Shown here: piece by piece, positions 40,101 through 53,650 of the stretch
Numbering within the stretch: position 1 is the first letter of the stretch
Layout: the number at the start of each line of letters is the position of its first letter
Assembly (NCBI RefSeq): GCF_036320965.1
Contig: NC_092276.1
Location: forward strand, 5,855,782 to 5,919,781
Source: Panulirus ornatus
Lineage: Eukaryota; Arthropoda; Malacostraca; Decapoda; Palinuridae
DNA length: 64,000 nt
Direction of reading: 5' to 3'
Position numbers and translations under genes: made by a program
Notes under the pieces: generated by a model
Seen by the model: the letters and a program-made list of their open reading frames with translations, nothing else
What the model was told of the DNA's origin: nothing
Database searches by the model: none

Positions 40101-43100
40101 TAAAAGGAGGAAGTTGAGAATAAGTGTGGATGAAAGCAAGGTTATCAAGTTTATCAGTAATGTGGGACAGGCTAGTTGGGGTGTGAGTTGGAATGGAGAA
40201 AATTTAAAGGAAAAGGAGTACTAAAATTACATACATGGGAGTAGACAAGGCAGCAAATAGAAAAACAGAAGCAGAAGTGAGCCAGAGAGTGAGGAAGTAA
40301 ATTTCTAGGAGCACTGAGAAATGTGTGGAAAAAGGTTTTTAACTGAGAGGGGGGAAAATTGGAGTTTCTGTAGGTACAGTAGTCCTAAAGCTGTTGTATG
40401 AATGTGAGGCATGGGCTATAGATGAAAATGTGTGGACAGGGGTGGATATGATGGATATGAAATGTCTGAGGATAATATGTGATGTGAGGTAGTTTGATCA
40501 AGTAAGTAATAAAAGGGTAAGAGAGATGTGTCATAATAAGAGTGTGGCTGAGAGAGCTGAAGAGGGTGTGAAAAAATGGTTTGGACATAAGAACATGAGT
40601 GAGAAGAGGTTGACAAAGAGAATTCATGTGTCAGATGTGGTGGGGCAAGAGGAGAGGGGAACCCAAAGTGAAGATGGGATGGTGGAGTAAAACAGACTTT
40701 GAGTGCTCAAAGCCTAAACATGCAAGAGGGTGAAACATAAGTAAAGGACAGAGTGAATTGGAATGATGTGGTATGCAAGGGCTATAGATGAAAATGTGTG
40801 GACAGGGGTGGATATGATGGATATGAAATGTCTGAGGATAATATGTGATGTGAGGTAGTTTGATCAAGTAAGTAATAAAAGGGTAAGAGAGAGGTGTCAT
40901 AATAAGAGTGTGGCTGAGAGAGCTGAAGAGGGTGTGAAAAAATGGTTTGGACATAAGAACATGAGTGAGAAGAGGGTGACAAAGAGAATTCATGTGTCAG
41001 ATGTGGTGGGGCAAGGGGAGAGGGGAACCCAAAGTGAAGATGGGATGGTGGAGTAAAACAGACTTTGAGTGCTCAAAGCCTAAACATGCAAGAGGGTGAA
41101 ACATAAGTAAAGGACAGAGTGAATTGGAATGATGTGGTATGCAAGGGGTATGTTCAGTCAGTGGACTGAACTATGGCATACAAAGTAACCAGGGGAAATT
41201 ACGAAAAGGTCTGTAAAGCCTTGTTGTGGATAAGGGGCTGTGGTTTCAGTGCATTACACAGCTAGAGAATGGCTGATAGAATATAAGGCCTTCTTTGTTT
41301 GTTCCAGTAGCTACCATGTTTATTCATGAAATCGCAAACATGTAGGAAAAATACATATCTTATACATATATAATGTGTTCCCAGACTCCGCATGCATGAG
41401 GTTGCACCATGAGTGAAAATTGCCTCTGGCAAGGCTGTATCACTGGGAGTAGAGTCTCATAAAAGAAATTCTCACTCCAAAAGAGTTGATATTTCGCAGC
41501 TACTAGTAGTAGTGCAGCCATGGGCTGCAGGAGACATTATATATGAATTTTAATCATAATTTTTGGGTAATCATCAACAGTAACTACCTTTAGAGCAATA
41601 GCATCAACGTTTTCATTTGTCCATCTGCGTTCTTCATCTGTGACTAGCCGGTCATGGAATAAGCGTAAAGCTTCATGGGCCCACAACCTCACAAGACCCT
41701 CTACATCCAGAGTCTCCAGAGGCCTGGTAGTAAAACCAAGCATTAGATTACGAATATGCTCATTAACATTTCCTCTATCATAATATGATTATCAAAACTA
41801 TATTCCCTTCAATTCTCAATTGTCTATGTAATAGTTACAATATACCAATGCAAACTATATAAAACTAAGTAATGTATAATTGCACATTATTGACTTCCAC
41901 ATGAAAAAATACCTTCTGGAGTATGGAACATGTTGTGTAACAATAAAAAGGTGAAATGTGGAAGAACATGCTAACTATACCCTGTCTTCGGAAAAAGAAT
42001 ACAGGCCCCATGGAATGACATACAAGATTGCTTAATCCAACCTAAACCAACTGCTACTGGGAACTCCCAAAGTATGATCTGAGATGACTTGAATTCATCC
42101 ACCTGACCACAAGATGTTTCACAAAAAAGCAGTTAACACATATCCAAGCTACACCATTCTGCCCAACACTTGAGAGTGAGATATGTGTACATGGGTTAAC
42201 AAATCTATAGTGGCTGGAATAGCATGCCTTTAATTAATATCAACAGCTCAAATAGATAAAATAATTTCTCCAACTTCAAGACATTTTCTAAATTTGATAC
42301 AAACCACGAAGACAACTATAACTGTAGGATGAGCTGGTCTTACTAAACAGAGTTGGCAATAGTTTAACATTTCTGAAAAAAATAAATGACACAAGGTAAA
42401 CAAATGAAAACTACACACCTCGACAGTGCATTATGCGCAGGAAGCCAATGGATGAAAATAAGGTAAACTATTCGCAAGTTTTTATTTATTTTTATTATCT
42501 ATTTTGCTTTGTCGCTGTCTCCCGTGTTAGCGAGGTAGCGCAAGGAAACAGACGAAAGAATGGCCCAACCCACCCACATACACATGCATATACATACACA
42601 TCCACACACACAAATATACATACCTATACATCTCAACTTATATATACACACAGACATATACATATATACACATGTACATAATTCATACTGGCTGCATTTA
42701 CTCAGTCCCATCACCACCCTGCCACACATCAAATAAAAAAACCCTCCCCCCTCATGTGTGCGAGGTAGCGCTAGGAAAAGACAACGAAGGCCACATTCGT
42801 TCACACTCAGTCTCTACCTGTCACGTAATAATGCACTGAAACCACAGCTCCCTTTCCACATCCAGGACCCACACAACTTTCCATGGTTTACCCCAAACGC
42901 TTCACATGCCCTGGTTCAATCCATTGACAGCACGTCGACCCTGGTATACCACATCGTTCCAATTCACTCTATTCCTTGCACGCCTTTCACCCTCCTGTAT
43001 GCTCTGGCCCCGATTGCTCAAAATCTTTTTCACTCCATCTTTCCAACTCCAATCTGGTCTCCCACTTCTCCTCGTTCCCTCCACTTCTGACACATACATC

Positions 43101-46100
43101 CTCTTTGTCAATCTTTCCTCACTCATTCTCTCCATGTGACCAAACCATTTCAAAACACCTTCTTCTGCTCTCTCAACCACACTCTTTTTATTACCACACA
43201 TCTCTCTTACCCTTTCATTACTTACTCAATCAAACCACTTCACACCATGTATTGTCCTCAAACATCTCATTTCCAGCACATCCACCTTCCTCCGCACAAC
43301 TCTATCTATAGCCCATGCCTTGCAACCATATAACATTGTTGGAACCACTATTCCTTCAAACATACCCATTTTTGCTTTCCAAGATAATGTTCTCGCCTTG
43401 CACACATTTTTCAACGCTCCCAAGTAATACTTATACTCCCTTTTTTCTTTCACGATCAACTAGGCTTACTCATCCCACCACTTACTCTTTCTCTTACACC
43501 TTCTCTTGTCAACACTGCTTCCCTGAATATCCCCCATTCCTCATCCATTCCCAAAGTTTCATTTGCTTTCAGCTTTTGCCAATCTTCAACCTATTTCTCC
43601 TAGTAGTCCTCACACAGCCTCTTTTATAAAGGTCACTCACTTTCATCAAACTTTTCCCACCCATATAAATTTCCTCTTTTCCTAAAGCCCCTACTATCTT
43701 TCACCCTCACCTCCACCAAGAGCTGATCATACATTACACTAATTGCTCCTCTTAGCACATTTACATCTGAAATGCTCTAGCATGCCAACCACCTTCAATA
43801 ATCTTATAATGCCTACTTATCATTCAACCCACTCACCTTCATATGTTCAAGTATGAAACTCTCTTTAAACCAGGTATTCCTGAACTACAAAATCCTTTGA
43901 GGCAAACAACTCCATAAGCTGTTCATTATTGGGTATCCCATGCTCCCCCAATTACAATTTCAACTGTTACATCACCCACTCCTGCCTTCAAATCACCTAT
44001 CACTAGTACTTGATCCACTACATAAAAATTACCAATGCACTTGATCAGCTCCTAAAACACTTGCTTCTCTTCCTCACTCCTATCACTACCAGGTGCAGGA
44101 GCACTTACAGTCATTTACCTATTGTTGTCCCCTTTCATTTTAACCCACAATTAGTATGGGGCTCACTTCCTTTCACTCTTTTGCAAACTTTCACAATCTT
44201 CATCAGAAATACCACCCCCTCCTTTCTTTTGCTCTCACACTATCCTCAGTCCTTACCCTAGTGTACTTTACCAGGCAGGTTGTGGTATACATACAGTATA
44301 ATGGATGATTATCACACTGTCACAGGATCCAAAGGCCACCAAAGTTATTGTATAAAGGGAATACAGTGACAGCCAACAATATGAGAAATTCAGTACAAAA
44401 TTACCTTATTGCCTCACAAATTCCTCGAACCCAACGAGTCATCTCTCGAGGTGAGTAGACATAGTGGGGCTGCATGTCTTGTGTGAACCTTTCTTGAGAC
44501 TGGAGGTAAAATTCTACCATACCATTAGTCAGTGGATCTGCATAGGATCTGAAAAATAGACACCTACTATGTAATACATGTCGAACATGAAAATAAACCT
44601 AAAAATTCAAACTGACAATATATGATACAATACTGATTACAAAAAGTCTTCAACAACCGTACACAGCTCCCTAAATACTCAAAGCAATATATACATACAC
44701 ATATAAAGGCAAGCAAATATGAATATGTCTGTGGCAGGGGTGTGTGATGTCCCCATATGATACAATACTGATTACAAAAAGTCTTCAACAAAAGTATACA
44801 GCTCCCTAAATACTCAAAGCTGTCAATACACATATAAAGGCCAGAAAATATGAATATGTCTGTAGCAGGGGTGTGATGTCCCCATGGCTGTTCAATTTGA
44901 TTATGGACGGGATGGTTAGGTAGGTAAATGCAAGAGTTTTGGAGAGATGGGCTAGTATGCAGTCTGTTGGGGATGAGAGGGCCTGGGAAGTGAGTCAGCT
45001 GTTGTTCACCAGTGATAAAGTACTGGTGGCTGATCCAAGTGAGAAACTGTAGAATCTGGTGACTGAGCTTGGAAAAGTGTCTAAAAGGAGAAAGTTGAGA
45101 GCAAATGTGAATAACAGCAAGGTTATTAGGTTCAATAGGGATGAGGGACAAATTAATTGGGATGTAAGCTTGAATGGAGAAGTATTGGAAAAAGCGAAGT
45201 GTTTTAGATATCTTGGAGTGGACTAAGCAGCAGATGGAACCATGGAAGCAGAAGTGAGTTACAGGGTTGGGGAAGGGGGCGAAGGTTCTGGGAAATGAAT
45301 AATGTCTGGAAGGAGAGAACATTATCTTGGAGAGAAAAAATGGGTATATTTGAGAGGAAAAGTAGTTCCAATGATGATATACAGTTGCAAGGCATGGGCT
45401 ATAGATAGGATTGTATGGAATAAGGTGGATGTATTGGAAATGAAATGTTTAAGGACAATGTGTGGTGTGAGGTAGAAGGCTCAGATTGGGGTGTCTAAAT
45501 GTGTGTGGATGTAACCAAGATGAGAAAAAAGGAGAGATAGGTAGTATGTTCGAGGACAGGAACCTGGATGCTTTGGCTCTAAATGAAACGAAGCTCAAGG
45601 GTAAAGGGGAAGAGTGGTGTGGGAACGTCTTAGGAGTAAAGTCAGGGGTTGGTGAGAGGACAAGAGTAAAGGAAGGAGTAGCACTACTCCTAAAGCAGGA
45701 GTTGTGGGAATATGTGATAGAGTGTAAGTAAACTCTAGATTAATATGGGCAAAACTGAAAGTGGATGGAGAAAAATGGGTGATTGATTATTGGCGCCTAT
45801 GCACCTGGTAATGAGAAGAAATATCATGAGAGGCAAGTGTTTTGGGAGCACCTGAGTATTAGCATCTTTGACCGGGTTATAGTGATGGGTGATTTGAATG
45901 CAAATGTAAGTAATGTGGCAGTTGAGGGTATAACTGGTGTATATGGGGTGTTCAGTGCTGTAAAAAGAAATGGTGAAGAGCTTGTACATTTGTGTGATGA
46001 AAAAGGACTGGTGACTGGGAATACCTAGTTTAAAAAGAGAGATATACATAAGTATACGTATATACCTAGGAAAGATGGCCAGAGAGCATTACTGGATTAC

Positions 46101-49100
46101 ATGTTAACTGATAGGCACACAAAAGAGAAACTTTTGGATGTTAATGTGCTGAGAGGGGCAACTGGAGGGATGTCTGATCATTATCTTGTAGAGGCGAAGG
46201 TGAAGATATGTAGAGGTTTTCAGAAAAGAAGAGAGAATGTTGGGGTGAAGAGAGTGGTGAGAGTAAGGGAGCTTGGAAAGGAGACTTGTGTGAGGAAGTA
46301 CCAGGAGAGACTGAATGCAGAATGGAAAAAGGTGAGAAGAAAGGACATAAGGGGAGCGGGGGAGGAATGGAATGTATTTAGGGAAGTAGTGATGGCTTGC
46401 GCAAAAGATGCCTGAGGCATGAGAAAGGTGGGAGGTGGGAAGATTAGAAAGGGTAGTGAGTGGTGGGATGAAGAAGTAAGATTGTTAGTGAAAGGGAAGA
46501 GAGAGGCATTTAGATGATTTTTGCAGGGAAATAGTGTATTTGACAGGGAAATGTATAAAAGAAAGAAGCAAGAGGTCAAGAGAAAGGTGCGAGAGGTGAA
46601 AAGAAGGAAAATGAGAGCTGGGGTGAGAGAGTATCATCAAATTGTAGGGAAAATAAAAAGATCTTTTGGAAAAAAGGTAAATAAAGTGCATAAGACAAGA
46701 GAACAAATGGGAACATCAGCGAATGGGGCAAATGGGGAGGGAGAAGGAGTGAATATTTTGAAGGTTAACTGAATGTGTTTGATGATAGAGTGGCAGATAC
46801 AGGGTGTTTTGGAAGAGGTGGTGTGCGAAGTGAGAGGGTCAGGGAGAATGCTTTGGTGAACAGAGAAGCAGTAGTGAAAGCTTTGCGGAAGATGAAAGCT
46901 GGCAAGGCGACGGGTGTGGATGGTATTGCAGTGGAATTTATTAAAAAAGGGGGTGACTGTATTGTTGACTGGTTGGTAAGGATATTCAATGTTTGTATGG
47001 TTCATGGTGAAGGGCCTGAGGATTGGTGGAATGCATGTATAAAGCCATTATACAAAGGCAAAGGCGAAAAAGGTGAGTGCTCAAATTACAGAGGTATAAG
47101 TTTGTTGAATATTCCTGGGAAATCATATGAGAGGGTATTGATCAAGAGGGTCAAGGCATGTACAGAGCATCAGATTGAGGAGGAGCAGTGTGGTTTCAGA
47201 AGTGGTAGGGGATGAGTGGATCAGGTACTTGCTCTGAAGAATGTATGTGAGGAATACTTAGAAAAGCAGATGGATTTGTATGTAGCATTTATGGATCTGG
47301 AGAAGGCATATGATAAGAGTTGATAGAGATGCTCTGTGGAAGGTATTAAGAATATATGGTGTGTGGGGTAAGTTGCTAGAAGCAGCGAAAAGTGATTCTC
47401 GAGGATGTAAAGCATGTGTACAAGTAGGAAGAGAGGAAAGTGAGTGGTTCACAGTGAATGTCAGTTTACAGCAGGGATGTGTGATGTCTCTATGGCTGTT
47501 CAATTTGTTTAAGGATAGGGTTGTTAGGGAGGTGAATGCAAGAGTTCTGGAGAGAGGAGCAAGTATGCAGTCTGCTGTGGAGGAGAGGGCTTGGGAAGTG
47601 AGTCAGTTGTTGTTCGCTGATGATACAGTGATGGTGGCTGATTCGGGTGAGAAACTGCAGAATTGGGTGACAGAGTTTGGTAGAGTGTGTGAAAAAAGAA
47701 AGCTGAGAGTAAACGTGAATAAGAGCAAGGTTATTAGGTACAGTAGGGTTGAGGGTCAAGTCTCCTTCCCAAGCTCACTTACTCTCACCACTCTATTCAT
47801 CCCAACATTCTCTCTTCTTTTCTGAAAACCCCTACAAATCTTCACCTTCGCCTCCACAAGATAATGATCAGGCATCCCTCCAGTTGCCTCTCTCAGCACA
47901 TTAACATCCAACAGTCTCTCTTTCGCGCGCCTATCAATTAACACGTAATCCAATAACGTTCTCTGGCCATCTCTCCTACTTACATACATATACTTATGTG
48001 TATCTCGCTTTTTAAACCAGGTATTCCCAATCACCAGTACTTTTTCAGCACATAAATCTACAAGCTCTTCACCATTTCCATTAACAGCACTGAACACCCC
48101 ATGTATACCAATCATTCCCTCAACTGCCACATTACTCACCTTTGCATTCAAATCACCCATCACTATAACCTGGTCTCGTGCATCAAAACCACTAACACAC
48201 TCATTCAGCTGCTCCCAAAACACTTGCCTCTCATGATCTTTCTTCTCATGCCCAGGTGCATATGCACCAATAATCACCCATCTCTCTCCATCAACTTTCA
48301 GTTTTACCCATATCAATCTAGAATTTACTCTCTTACACTCTATCACATACTCCCACCACTCATGTTTCAGGAGTAGTGCTACTCCTTCCCTTGCTCTTGT
48401 CCTCTCACTAACCCTTGACTTTACTCCCAAGACATTCCCAAACCACTCTTCCCCTTTACCCTTGAGCTTCATTTCACTCAGAGCCAAAACATCCAGGTTC
48501 CCTTCCTCAAACATACTACCTATCTCTCCTTTTTTCTCATCTTGGTTACATCCACACACATTTAGACACCCCAATCTGAGCCTTCGTGGAGGATGAGCAT
48601 TCCCCACGTGACTTCTTCTTCTGTTTCCCCTTTTAGAAAGTTAAAATACAAGGAGGGGAGGGTTTCTAGCCCCCCACTCCCGTCCCCTTTAGTTGCCTTC
48701 TACGACACGTGAGGAATGCGTGGGAAGTATTCTTTCTCCCCTATCCCCAGGGATAAGTTTGAATGGAGAATAACTGAAGTGAAGTGTTTTAGATATCTGG
48801 GAGTGGATTTGGCAGTGGATGGAACCATGGAAGTGGAAGTAAATCATAGGGTGGGGGAGGGGACGAAAATTCTGGGAGCATTGAAGAATGTGTGGAAGTC
48901 GAGAACATTATCTCGGAAAGAAAAAATGGGTATGTTTGAAGGAATAGTGGTTCCAACAATGTTATATGGTTGCAAGGTGTGGGCTATGGATAGAGTTGTG
49001 TGGAGGAAGGTGGATGTGCTGGAAATGAGATGTCTGAGGACAATATGTGTTGTGAGGTGGTTTGATCGAGTAACTAATAATAGGGTAAGAGAGATGTGTG

Positions 49101-51099
49101 GTAATAAAAAGAGTGTGGTTGAGATAGCAGAAGAGGGTGTTTTGAAATGGTTTGGTCACACAGAGAGAATGAGTGAGGAAAGATTGACCAAGAGGATATA
49201 TGTGTCAGAGGTGGAGGGAACGAGAAGAAGTGGGAGACCAAATTGGAGGTGGAAAGATTGAGTGAAAAAGATTTTGAGTGATCGGGGCCTGAAAATGCAG
49301 GAAGGTGGAAGACGTGCAAGGAACAGAGTGAATTGGAATGATGTGGTATACCGGGGTTGATGTGCTGTCAATGAATTGAACCAGGGCATGTGAAGCATCT
49401 GGGGTAAACCATGGAAAGTTCTGTGGGGCCTGGATGTGGAAAGGGAGCTGTAGTTTCGGTGCATTATTACATGATAGCTAGAGACTGAGTGTGAACGAAT
49501 GTGGCCTTTGTTGTCTTTTCCAAGCGCTACCTCGCACACATGAGGGGGGAGGGGGTTTTATTTCATGTGTGGCGGTGTGGCGATGGGAATGAATAAAGGC
49601 AGACAGTTTGAATTATGTACATATGTACATATGTATACGTTGAGATGTATAGGTATGTATATTTGCATGTGTGGACATGTATGTATATACATGTGTATGT
49701 GGGTGGGTTGGGCCATTCTTTCGTCTGTTTCCTTGCACTACCTCACTAACACAGGAGACAGTGACAAAGTATAGAAAATAAAAATAAATGGATTTGTATG
49801 TAGCATTTATGGATCTGGAGAAGGCATATGATAGAGTTGATAGAGATGCTCTGTGGAAGGTATTAAGAATATATGGTGTGGGTGGCAAGTTGTTAGAAGC
49901 AGTGAAAAGTTTTTATCGAGGATGTAAGGCATGTGTACGTGTAGGAAGAGAGGAAAGTGATTGGTTCTCAGTGAATGTAGGTTTGCGGCAGGGGTGTGTG
50001 ATGTCTCCATGGTTGTTTAATTTGTTTATGGATGGGGTTGTTAGGGAGGTGAATGCAAGAGTTTTGGAAAGAGGGGCAAGTATGAAGTCTGTTGGGGATG
50101 AGAGAGCTTGGGAAGTGAGTCAGTTGCTGTTCGCTGATGACACAGCGCTGGTGGCTGATTCATGTGAGAAACTGCAGAAGCTGGTGACTGAGTTTGGTAA
50201 AGTGTGTGAAAGAAGAAAGTAAAGAGTAAATGTGAATAAGAGCAAGGTTATTAGGTACAGTAGGGTTGAGGGTCAAGTCAATTAGGAGGTGAGTTCGAAT
50301 GGAGAAAAACTGGAGGAAGTGAAGTGTTTTAGATATCTGGGAGTGGATCTGGCAGCAGATGGAACCATGGAAGCGGAAGTGGATCATAGGGTGGGGGAGG
50401 GGGCGAAAATTCTGGGAGCCTTGAAGAATGTGTGGAAGTCGAGAACATTATCTCGGAAAGCAAAAATGGGTATGTTTGAAGGAATAGTGGTTCCAACAAT
50501 GTTGTATGGTTGCGAGGCGTGGGCTATGGATAGAGTTGTGTGCAGGAGGATGGATGTGCTGGAAATGAGATGTTTGAGGACAATGTGTGGTGTGAGGTGG
50601 TTTGATCGAGTAAGTAACGTAAGGGTAAGAGAGATGTGTGGAAATAAAAAGAGCGTGGTTGAGAGAGCAGAAGAGGGTGTTTTGAAATGGTTTGGGCACA
50701 TGGAGAGAATGAGTGAGGAAAGATTGACCAAGAGGATATATGTGTCGGAGGTGGAGGGAACGAGGAGAAGAGGGAGACCAAATTGGAGGTGGAAAGATGG
50801 AGTGAAAAAGATTTTGTGTGATTGGGGCCTGAACATGCAGGAGGGTGAAAGGAGGGCAAGGAATAGAGTGAATTGGAGCGATGTGGTATACCGGGGTTGA
50901 CGTTCTGTCAGTGGATTGAATCAAGGTATGTGAAGCGTCTGGGGTAAACCATGGAAAGCTGTGTAGGTATGTATATCTGCGTGTGTGGACGTATGTATAT
51001 ACATGTGTATGGGGGTGGGTTGAGCCATTTCTTTCATCTATTTCCTTGCACTACCTCGCAAACGCGGGAGACAGCGACAAAGCAAAAAAAAAAAAAAGA

Positions 51100-51139
<40 letters not shown>

Positions 51140-53604
51140 CTCCATTCAAACTTACCTCCCAACTGACTTGACCCTCAACCCTACTGTACCTAACTACCTT
51201 GTTCTTATTCACATTTACTTTTAACTTTCTTCTTTCACACACTTTACCAAACTCAGTCACCAGCTTCTGCAGTTTCTCACATGAATCAGCCACCAGCGCT
51301 GTATCATCAGCGAACAACAACTGACTCACTTCCCAAGCTCTCTCATCCACAACAGACTTCATACTTGCCCCCTTTCCAAAACTCTTGCATTCACCTCCCT
51401 AACAACCCCATCCATAAACAAATTAAACAACCATGGAGACATCACACACCCCTGCCGCAAACCTACATTCACTGAGAATCAATCACTTTCCTCTCTTCCT
51501 ACACGTACACATGCCTTACATCCTCGATAAAAACTTTTCACTGCTTCTAACAACTTGCCTCCCACACCATATATTCTTAATACCTTCCACAGAGCATCTC
51601 TATCAACTCTATCATATGCCTTCTCCAGATCCATAAATGCTACATACAAATGCATTTGCTTTTATAAGTATTTCTCACATACATTCTTCAAAGCAAACAC
51701 CTGATCCACACACCCTCTACCACACCACTTCTGAAACCACACTGCTCTTCCCCAATCTGATGCTCTATACATGCCTTCACCCTCTCAATCAACACCCTCC
51801 CATATAATTTACCAGGAATACTCAACAAACTTATACCTCTGTAATTTGAGCACTCACTCTTATCCCCTTTGCCTTTGTACAATGGCACTATGCACGCATT
51901 CCGCCAATCCTCAGGCACTTCACCATGAGTCATACATACATTAAATAACCTTACCAACCAGTCAACAATACAGTCACCCCCTTTTTTAATAAATTCCACT
52001 GCAATACCATCCAAACCTGCTGCCTTGCCAGCTTTCATCTTCCGCAAAGCTTTTACTACCTCTTCTCTGTTTACCAAATCATTTTCCCTAACCCTCTCAC
52101 TTTGCACACCACCTCGACCAAAACACCCTATATCTGCCACTCTATCATCAAACACATTCAACAAACCTTCAAAATACTCACTCCATCTCCTTCTCACCTC
52201 ACCACTACTTGTTATCACCTCCCCATTTGCGCCCTTCACTGAAGTTCCCATTTGCTCCCTTGTCTTACGCACCTTATTTACCTCCTTCCAGAACATCTTT
52301 TTATTCTCCCTAAAATTTAATGATACTCTCTCACCCAAACTCTCATTTGCCCTCTTTTTTGAATTATGTACATGGGTATATATGTATATGTCTGTGTAAG
52401 TATATATATGTATACGTTGAAATGTATAGGTATGTATATGTGCATGTGTGGACATGTATTTATATGCATGTGTCTGTGGGTAGGTTGGGCAATTCCTTCA
52501 TCTGTTTCCTTGCGCTACCTCGCTAATGCGGGAGACAGACAAAGTATAATAAATAAATACGTAATACTTCTGTATACTTACCTGAGAGCAGGAATGATTC
52601 GCAACATGGCCCTATTGAAGGTACCGTAGATCTGCTTCAAAGATGTTTCTCCCGGGTAGTCCACATATACTACAGGCACATGACGTAGGAAGCGGTGAGA
52701 TAAAGGCTTACGACCTGGGTCTGTTGGAGGATTACACGCACCAACAAACTGTATGCGCTCCAATTTCACCCATGCTTGGTCTGTGTGAGAGACATATCAA
52801 ATTACTCTTCTCTAAATTTCCAATAACTTGAATTAGTACACATGGAGTTCTACACAGCATTTTCTATGGCAAAGGTATTTGGAAACAATAAATATTCTAA
52901 CTAACCTGACACTCTGTAAAATCCACCATGTTCAACCATTTGCCTGAGGAAGCTTATGACCCTTTGGGTGCCATATTTATCCATGTCTGGTAAGTTTATC
53001 TCATCACAGAACACCACAAGCCATTTGCCCAACTGAACTGGTGAGAGGATTATACCATTTGGTGTTTTACGGTATTCACAGTAGTGGTCAAATGTCTTCA
53101 GCAGGAGTTCTGGAGTAGTTGCACTAGAGAAGTTAAGACCAACAACCTCCAAATCAGGCAAGGCTCTCAGAGCAGAAAAGAGGGTCATTGTTTTACCTGA
53201 CCCAGGAGGGCCACAGAGAACCAGTGGTTTGTGTTCAGCCAACCAAGTGTACAAGAGGGCTTCATGACGCACTGTGTCAACAGTAGGAACCACCACATCA
53301 GGTGCAGCTACTTTATGAGTTTCTACCTCCATGCTAGGAACTTTTGTGGACCATAACATCCACTCTCCACTTATTGCCACTTCATAATCAATGATAGGAT
53401 TGCTGGTACTTGGAGGCAGAGGAATCGTGGTACAATTACGAATGAAGTCACCCATGTCACTACGAGCTTTCAACTTGCCATCTCCAGCAAAGCTCCACAG
53501 CAGTGAGTGCACCAATGCCTTTGGAATATACCTGTAAATAATAGAAAATTCTAATAAAAATTAAGGACACCTGAATTGCACAAAGACAAAAGCATTCTTC
53601 ACAT

Positions 53605-53650
<46 letters not shown>

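Larger units (their letters stand above)
37775..41310 (+). mobile_element. Old RTE LINE, endonuclease to 3' UTR, heavily decayed
   Basis: About 3.5 kb collinear with the family: EN start at 37778 (CAACCAAGATGAGAAGACAG), EN to about 38530, linker to 39100, RT to 40220, C-terminal region and 3' UTR (GGGGCTGTGGTTTCAGTGCA) at 41228. Saturated with stops and indels. It contains a 56-bp duplication, a ~110-bp foreign insert near 39425-39535 and a 366-bp tandem duplication. Stretch 41311-41587 shows nothing recognisable. Confidence 0.78.

Noticed and set aside
40413..41144. CRISPR-like or satellite array
   Set aside because: Only two units, 366 bp each, of LINE sequence; no short direct repeats with unique spacers.
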